A DNA stretch of 9,970 nucleotides. It comes from Candidatus Mcinerneyibacteriota bacterium. Its GTDB lineage: Bacteria > Macinerneyibacteriota > Macinerneyibacteria > Macinerneyibacteriales > DSCS01. Every line of letters starts with the position of its first letter. Within the stretch, counting starts at the first letter, position 1. This document shows, in pieces, positions 7,128 through 9,970 of this stretch. The position numbers were made by a program, and so were the translations under genes. The stretch is from positions 1 to 9,970 of the forward strand of contig JAFGWL010000065.1 in NCBI GenBank assembly GCA_016937175.1, in the 5' to 3' direction. A model generated the notes under the pieces. It made no database searches and was not told where the DNA came from. It saw only the letters and a list, made by a program, of their open reading frames with translations.

Positions 7128-7529
7128 TCACAGGTCAAAAAGAAGCGTTGCCCGCCAGCAGGATCCCTCGAAGATAAAAGAAAGGCCATGCCAGGTGACC
7201 CCTTTCACTGTCAGAAGGGTCCCCGTGAAAAAAGGCTTATAGAGAACAAATCTCCCCGTCAAGTTTCCCTTTCCCCCATTAACATATACAGGAAGACGTG
7301 TATTTCCGTCTTTACTGTTTCTGAAGAGGACTTCTTCCAGAAGAAGAACCAAAAGCTCCTCATCGGAACTGCCCCGGATTGAAAAAGGCTCCTCCTGGCC
7401 TGTACGAGCCCCAAAATAGGCTCCTGTCATAAAAGCCAGCCCGCGGACTGCTTCCTTAAACACGCCTTCTTTGGACAAAGCGGAAACCTCAAGGAAAAGG
7501 TCTGCCCCTTCAGGTTTTTCACAGAACAT
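7128..7529 (-). CDS. Divergent archease-like protein, probable RtcB cofactor
   Basis: Archease is a small metal-binding protein that helps RtcB become guanylylated and turn over many times. This 133-residue protein fits the family's length (about 130-150) and order of segments. The N-terminal EGADLFLEVSA (8-18) aligns with the HTADxGxxAxG strand and keeps the metal-site Asp (D10). FKEAVRGLAFMTG (24-36) matches the FENAAxxxFxxMT helix. DEELLVLLLEEVLF (56-69) matches the DLLxxWLNELLF helix. TVKGVTWHGL (107-116) matches the VKAVTYH signature with K109 and H114. The final WRATLLFDL matches xARVILDL with D132. The first His of HTAD is replaced and an acidic patch before VKAVT is absent, so it is a diverged member; identification is from remembered family sequences. 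ATG at 7529 is preferred over TTG at 7532: it overlaps the upstream U32 stop as TGATG, with GAGGGGGTGA before it, indicating translational coupling. Confidence 0.78.
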   Translation of the reverse strand: MFCEKPEGADLFLEVSALSKEGVFKEAVRGLAFMTGAYFGARTGQEEPFSIRGSSDEELLVLLLEEVLFRNSKDGNTRLPVYVNGGKGNLTGRFVLYKPFFTGTLLTVKGVTWHGLSFIFEGSCWRATLLFDL

Positions 7530-9451
7530 CAAATCACCCCCTCACCGTAGAGCCCTGTGGTGTAGGGAGCCATCTTCTTCAAGGCCTCCTTTTCTTTCCG
7601 GGCTGATCCTCCCTGCTCCACTTTTTCAATAAGGTCAAGATAGAGAGAGACCCTTTCACGGAAAACCTGAGGAGTATCACGGCTGCCGTCATAAAGGACC
7701 CCTGCTGTCTTGTTCCAAAGGGCAGGAAGATGATCCACGGCCAGAAGCCGCTTTTCATTGTAGAGAAGAGCGGGGGAAGCTGAAGCATCTCCCTCGAACA
7801 GATGTCCCCTCTCATCCCTGTACTCTCCTGTTATCATAGGATACCTGGTCCTCATGAGAGGGATCGGGCCGTCACAGAAGACGATCCCGCGGGAGCGCGA
7901 CCCGTTTTTAAGGATCTCCTGAACCTCCATTTCCGGAGAAAAGACAAATCTTGAGAAGGAGGCTGCAGAAAGTGAGTTAAAGATATTCATGGTCCACCAG
8001 GGCACACACTCTTTTCCCAAAGAAAGAAAAAAAGCGTAGTGGTCCCAAGACTCCACCCAGAAGACCTCTCCCGGCGGGCAAGTGTCCGGTTCCGGACGAA
8101 AAGAAGGAGCCACTTTACGATGCATCCCCGTCCCGGAAGAATCCAGCGCCGTGACAAGGCAGAGGCGCGGAGAAGCCGTTTCCAAAGAAGTTATCCCCGG
8201 AGGCGTCAGGGCATAAAGAAGGCTTTCTGCCCCGGCCTTTTTGACGGGGAAACGGTAATTTCTCTTCCTTGCATAGGAAAAGTTTCTCCTGGGAGGATCT
8301 CCTCCACCCTCCCGGGCCCACTGGAACTCTCTTTTTAGCCGGGCATCACTGTTTTTCCAGACATCTTCTCCCTCACAACCGCTTATGCCGGGCGGAAGAG
8401 GAATAGTTGTTCCGGAACCTCCCCCTGTTGAGAGAAGGCCCCCGGTCCCGCTCCGGGGTAGGCTCACCCCGTCTCCGGAAGATACAGCTGCGCTCAGACG
8501 GATCTTCTGCTCTTCCCCGCGTCTCCCTTCTATCCGCCCCACGAGACGCCCCCGGTGATTGATATAATCAGAGTTGAGAATATCCGGATCCTGAAACATA
8601 CCTCCGGCTGTATATCCCCGGTTGAAGATATAATCAAGGGCATCCTGCCGTCCGGTCGAATCATTTTCCATGATCTCTTTATAGAAGCGGACGATGGCAG
8701 CGGTATATTCTTCCCCTTTTGCCCGTCCCTCGATCTTGAGATAGTCCAGTCCCAGAGAGAGGATCCGGCCCATCTCTCCGTAAAGAGAGAGGTCTTTACA
8801 GGAGAAGAGGTGCCCTTTCTTCCCCTGATGACTGTATATCCGCCGGCAGGGCTGTCCGCAGAGGCCCCGGTTCCCCGACCGTCCTCCTATAAAAGCGCTG
8901 AAATAACACTGTCCTGAAATACTGTAACACAAAGCCCCGTGAACAAAGGCCTCCAGGTGAAGATCAGGAAAAGTACTCCTCCATCCTGCGATGGTATCGA
9001 AATCCGCTTCCCGGGGAAGGATCACCCCCCTGACTCCGAGCTTTTTCAGAAATGAGAATCCATATGAACCATCCACGGCAAACTGCGTGGATGTATGAAC
9101 GGTTAATCCGGGGAACTCTTTCAGGAGGAGAAGAAGGAGCCCGTAATCCTGGACGATAAATACATCGGCTCCTGCTTTTGCAACGGCAGAGACCGCCTTC
9201 ATGACTTTCCCCACTTCATTATCCTTGATGAGGATGTTCACAGCACAGTGGAACTCCGCCTGCCTCTCCCGGGTATAGTCTAACAGCCCTAAATACTCTT
9301 CCATGGAGGAGAGCCCGGAATCGATCATTCGCCGGGCATTAAATCCCGGAAGCCCGGCATAGAGAGCATCGGCCCCGGCAGCGAGAGCCGCCGCCCCCTG
9401 CGAAAATGTCCCGGCAGGAGCCAGGAGCTTGCTGCGCTTAAATCTTCTCAT
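7529..9451 (-). CDS. U32-family protein, RlhA-like (probable RNA hydroxylase)
   Basis: The U32 family, first annotated as peptidases/collagenases, includes RlhA (23S rRNA cytidine hydroxylation), TrhP (tRNA U34 hydroxylation) and UbiU/UbiV, which carry Fe-S clusters. The 640 residues resemble RlhA in length (about 650) and exceed TrhP (about 450). LLAPAGTFSQGAAALAAGADALYAG (9-33) opens the first barrel. The U32 signature lies at 167-184, with H171, C175 and C182, followed by GLCGQPCRR with C198 and C202; C218 lies nearby. These cysteines can hold a [4Fe-4S] cluster. EGRAK (241-245) and NRGYTAGGMF (277-286) complete the conserved half. The C-terminal 300 residues are weakly conserved and look like a degenerate second U32 half. 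The ATG at 9451 overlaps the recJ stop as ATGA and is preferred over TTG at 9478. Exact substrate is unproven. Confidence 0.88.
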   Translation of the reverse strand: MRRFKRSKLLAPAGTFSQGAAALAAGADALYAGLPGFNARRMIDSGLSSMEEYLGLLDYTRERQAEFHCAVNILIKDNEVGKVMKAVSAVAKAGADVFIVQDYGLLLLLLKEFPGLTVHTSTQFAVDGSYGFSFLKKLGVRGVILPREADFDTIAGWRSTFPDLHLEAFVHGALCYSISGQCYFSAFIGGRSGNRGLCGQPCRRIYSHQGKKGHLFSCKDLSLYGEMGRILSLGLDYLKIEGRAKGEEYTAAIVRFYKEIMENDSTGRQDALDYIFNRGYTAGGMFQDPDILNSDYINHRGRLVGRIEGRRGEEQKIRLSAAVSSGDGVSLPRSGTGGLLSTGGGSGTTIPLPPGISGCEGEDVWKNSDARLKREFQWAREGGGDPPRRNFSYARKRNYRFPVKKAGAESLLYALTPPGITSLETASPRLCLVTALDSSGTGMHRKVAPSFRPEPDTCPPGEVFWVESWDHYAFFLSLGKECVPWWTMNIFNSLSAASFSRFVFSPEMEVQEILKNGSRSRGIVFCDGPIPLMRTRYPMITGEYRDERGHLFEGDASASPALLYNEKRLLAVDHLPALWNKTAGVLYDGSRDTPQVFRERVSLYLDLIEKVEQGGSARKEKEALKKMAPYTTGLYGEGVI

Positions 9452-9970
9452 CTCTCCAAAGCCTCTTTCCACCGGCAATAGAGTGTTGATGATTCAAAGG
9501 GTATCTTTTGTCTTGTGTTCTGCGTCGAGATATAGTAGCGCTCTCCAAAACGGGTGACGACGCCCATCTCTTCGAAGATCATAAGAAGATTTTCAGTATA
9601 AAGGGAATCCTCTTCACGGATCAAATCCTTCAATGTGGCACCGGTATACTTCATGATAGTCCTGAAAAGGCGGACAAAGCGGCTTCTTTCAAGCTCCTCT
9701 GCTTTTTGAAAATTATTCGCCCAGTCTTTCAGGCGGAACTGAAGTGTTGTCTGGCCATTGAAAACATTTTTTTCAGGAAATCCGGCGAGGCTCACCCGGG
9801 AAGAGATCCTTTCGCAGTCCTGTCCCATGGAGAACCCGATTACATGGACTGGTCCTTCTCCCCCGTCAAAGCGAAACTTTAAATGGTTAGAGCCGGCTAC
9901 ACCGGGTTTCTCGCGGACGACAATATCATCCACTACCACAAGAGGCCTTGGGTTCTGAAGCCCGAAAGGC
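9448..9970 (-). CDS. recJ: RecJ single-strand-specific exonuclease, C-terminal part (5' truncated)
   Basis: The frame is open through the right edge, and 173 C-terminal residues are visible. The first visible residues PFGLQNPRP are the conserved PFGxxNPxP motif leading into the RecJ oligonucleotide-binding domain. The segment NHLKFRFDGGEGPVHVIGFS, followed by VSLAGFPEKNVFNGQTTLQFRLKDW, is the typical end of that domain (HLKL, xxIGF, F/WNG, LxLKD). The DHH and DHHA1 catalytic domains lie outside the window. After the OB fold, about 90 residues form a further helical, winged-helix-like tail (TENLLMIFEEMGVVTRFGERYYI and FESSTLYCRWKEAL), like the C-terminal extension found in longer RecJ proteins. 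RecJ degrades single-stranded DNA 5' to 3' in recombination and mismatch/base-excision repair. The GTG at 9939 is internal and not a start. The stop overlaps the U32 start by four bases. Confidence 0.9.
   Translation of the reverse strand, partial: PFGLQNPRPLVVVDDIVVREKPGVAGSNHLKFRFDGGEGPVHVIGFSMGQDCERISSRVSLAGFPEKNVFNGQTTLQFRLKDWANNFQKAEELERSRFVRLFRTIMKYTGATLKDLIREEDSLYTENLLMIFEEMGVVTRFGERYYISTQNTRQKIPFESSTLYCRWKEALER

Noticed and set aside
9448-9939. Separate 163-residue hypothetical gene starting at GTG 9939
   Set aside because: The frame continues upstream as PFGLQNPRPL to the window edge, a RecJ motif, so this is the 3' end of recJ.

Overview
The window (9,970 bp, roughly 50-55 % GC by eye) is ordinary, densely packed bacterial chromosome. 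No tRNA, rRNA, CRISPR array, insertion sequence or phage gene is visible. Promoters are classical sigma-70 type and Shine-Dalgarno sites are strong. One lipoprotein has a standard lipobox. Together with the gene set (GlnRS, a long RecJ, a U32 protein, an N-epsilon-acetyl-beta-lysine operon), this suggests a salt-adapted anaerobic bacterium. A free-living marine or halophilic spirochaete is my best guess, but it rests on overall impression and not on a marker gene.

Layout from left to right: (1) the C-terminal half of an EamA/DMT transporter (+), cut by the left edge; (2) convergent with it, a full-length RtcB RNA ligase (-); (3) a small flavodoxin-family protein (-) with its own promoter; (4) an AT-rich divergent intergenic region carrying a perfect consensus promoter; (5) the ablA(kamA)-ablB operon (+), which makes the osmolyte N-epsilon-acetyl-beta-lysine from lysine; (6) a perfectly palindromic bidirectional terminator; (7) glnS (-) with its own promoter; (8) a small orphan lipoprotein (-) with its own promoter; (9) an overlapping operon, transcribed leftwards from the right edge: recJ (3' end only), a U32-family RlhA-like protein, and a small protein that I identify as a divergent archease.

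Three themes stand out. The ablAB pair is a self-contained osmolyte pathway: AblA isomerises L-lysine to L-beta-lysine and AblB acetylates it. RtcB and the archease are known partners in RNA ligation and here lie about 5 kb apart in different transcription units; the archease is diverged and easily missed. The archease is translationally coupled to a U32 protein (rRNA/tRNA hydroxylase-like) and to RecJ, giving a cluster with a nucleic-acid maintenance flavour. Several start codons were reassigned using overlaps, Shine-Dalgarno sites and promoter positions: flavodoxin GTG at 2457, archease ATG at 7529, U32 protein ATG at 9451. No wholly new multi-gene system could be supported; the archease/RtcB relationship and the perfect promoter on an osmolyte operon are the best leads.
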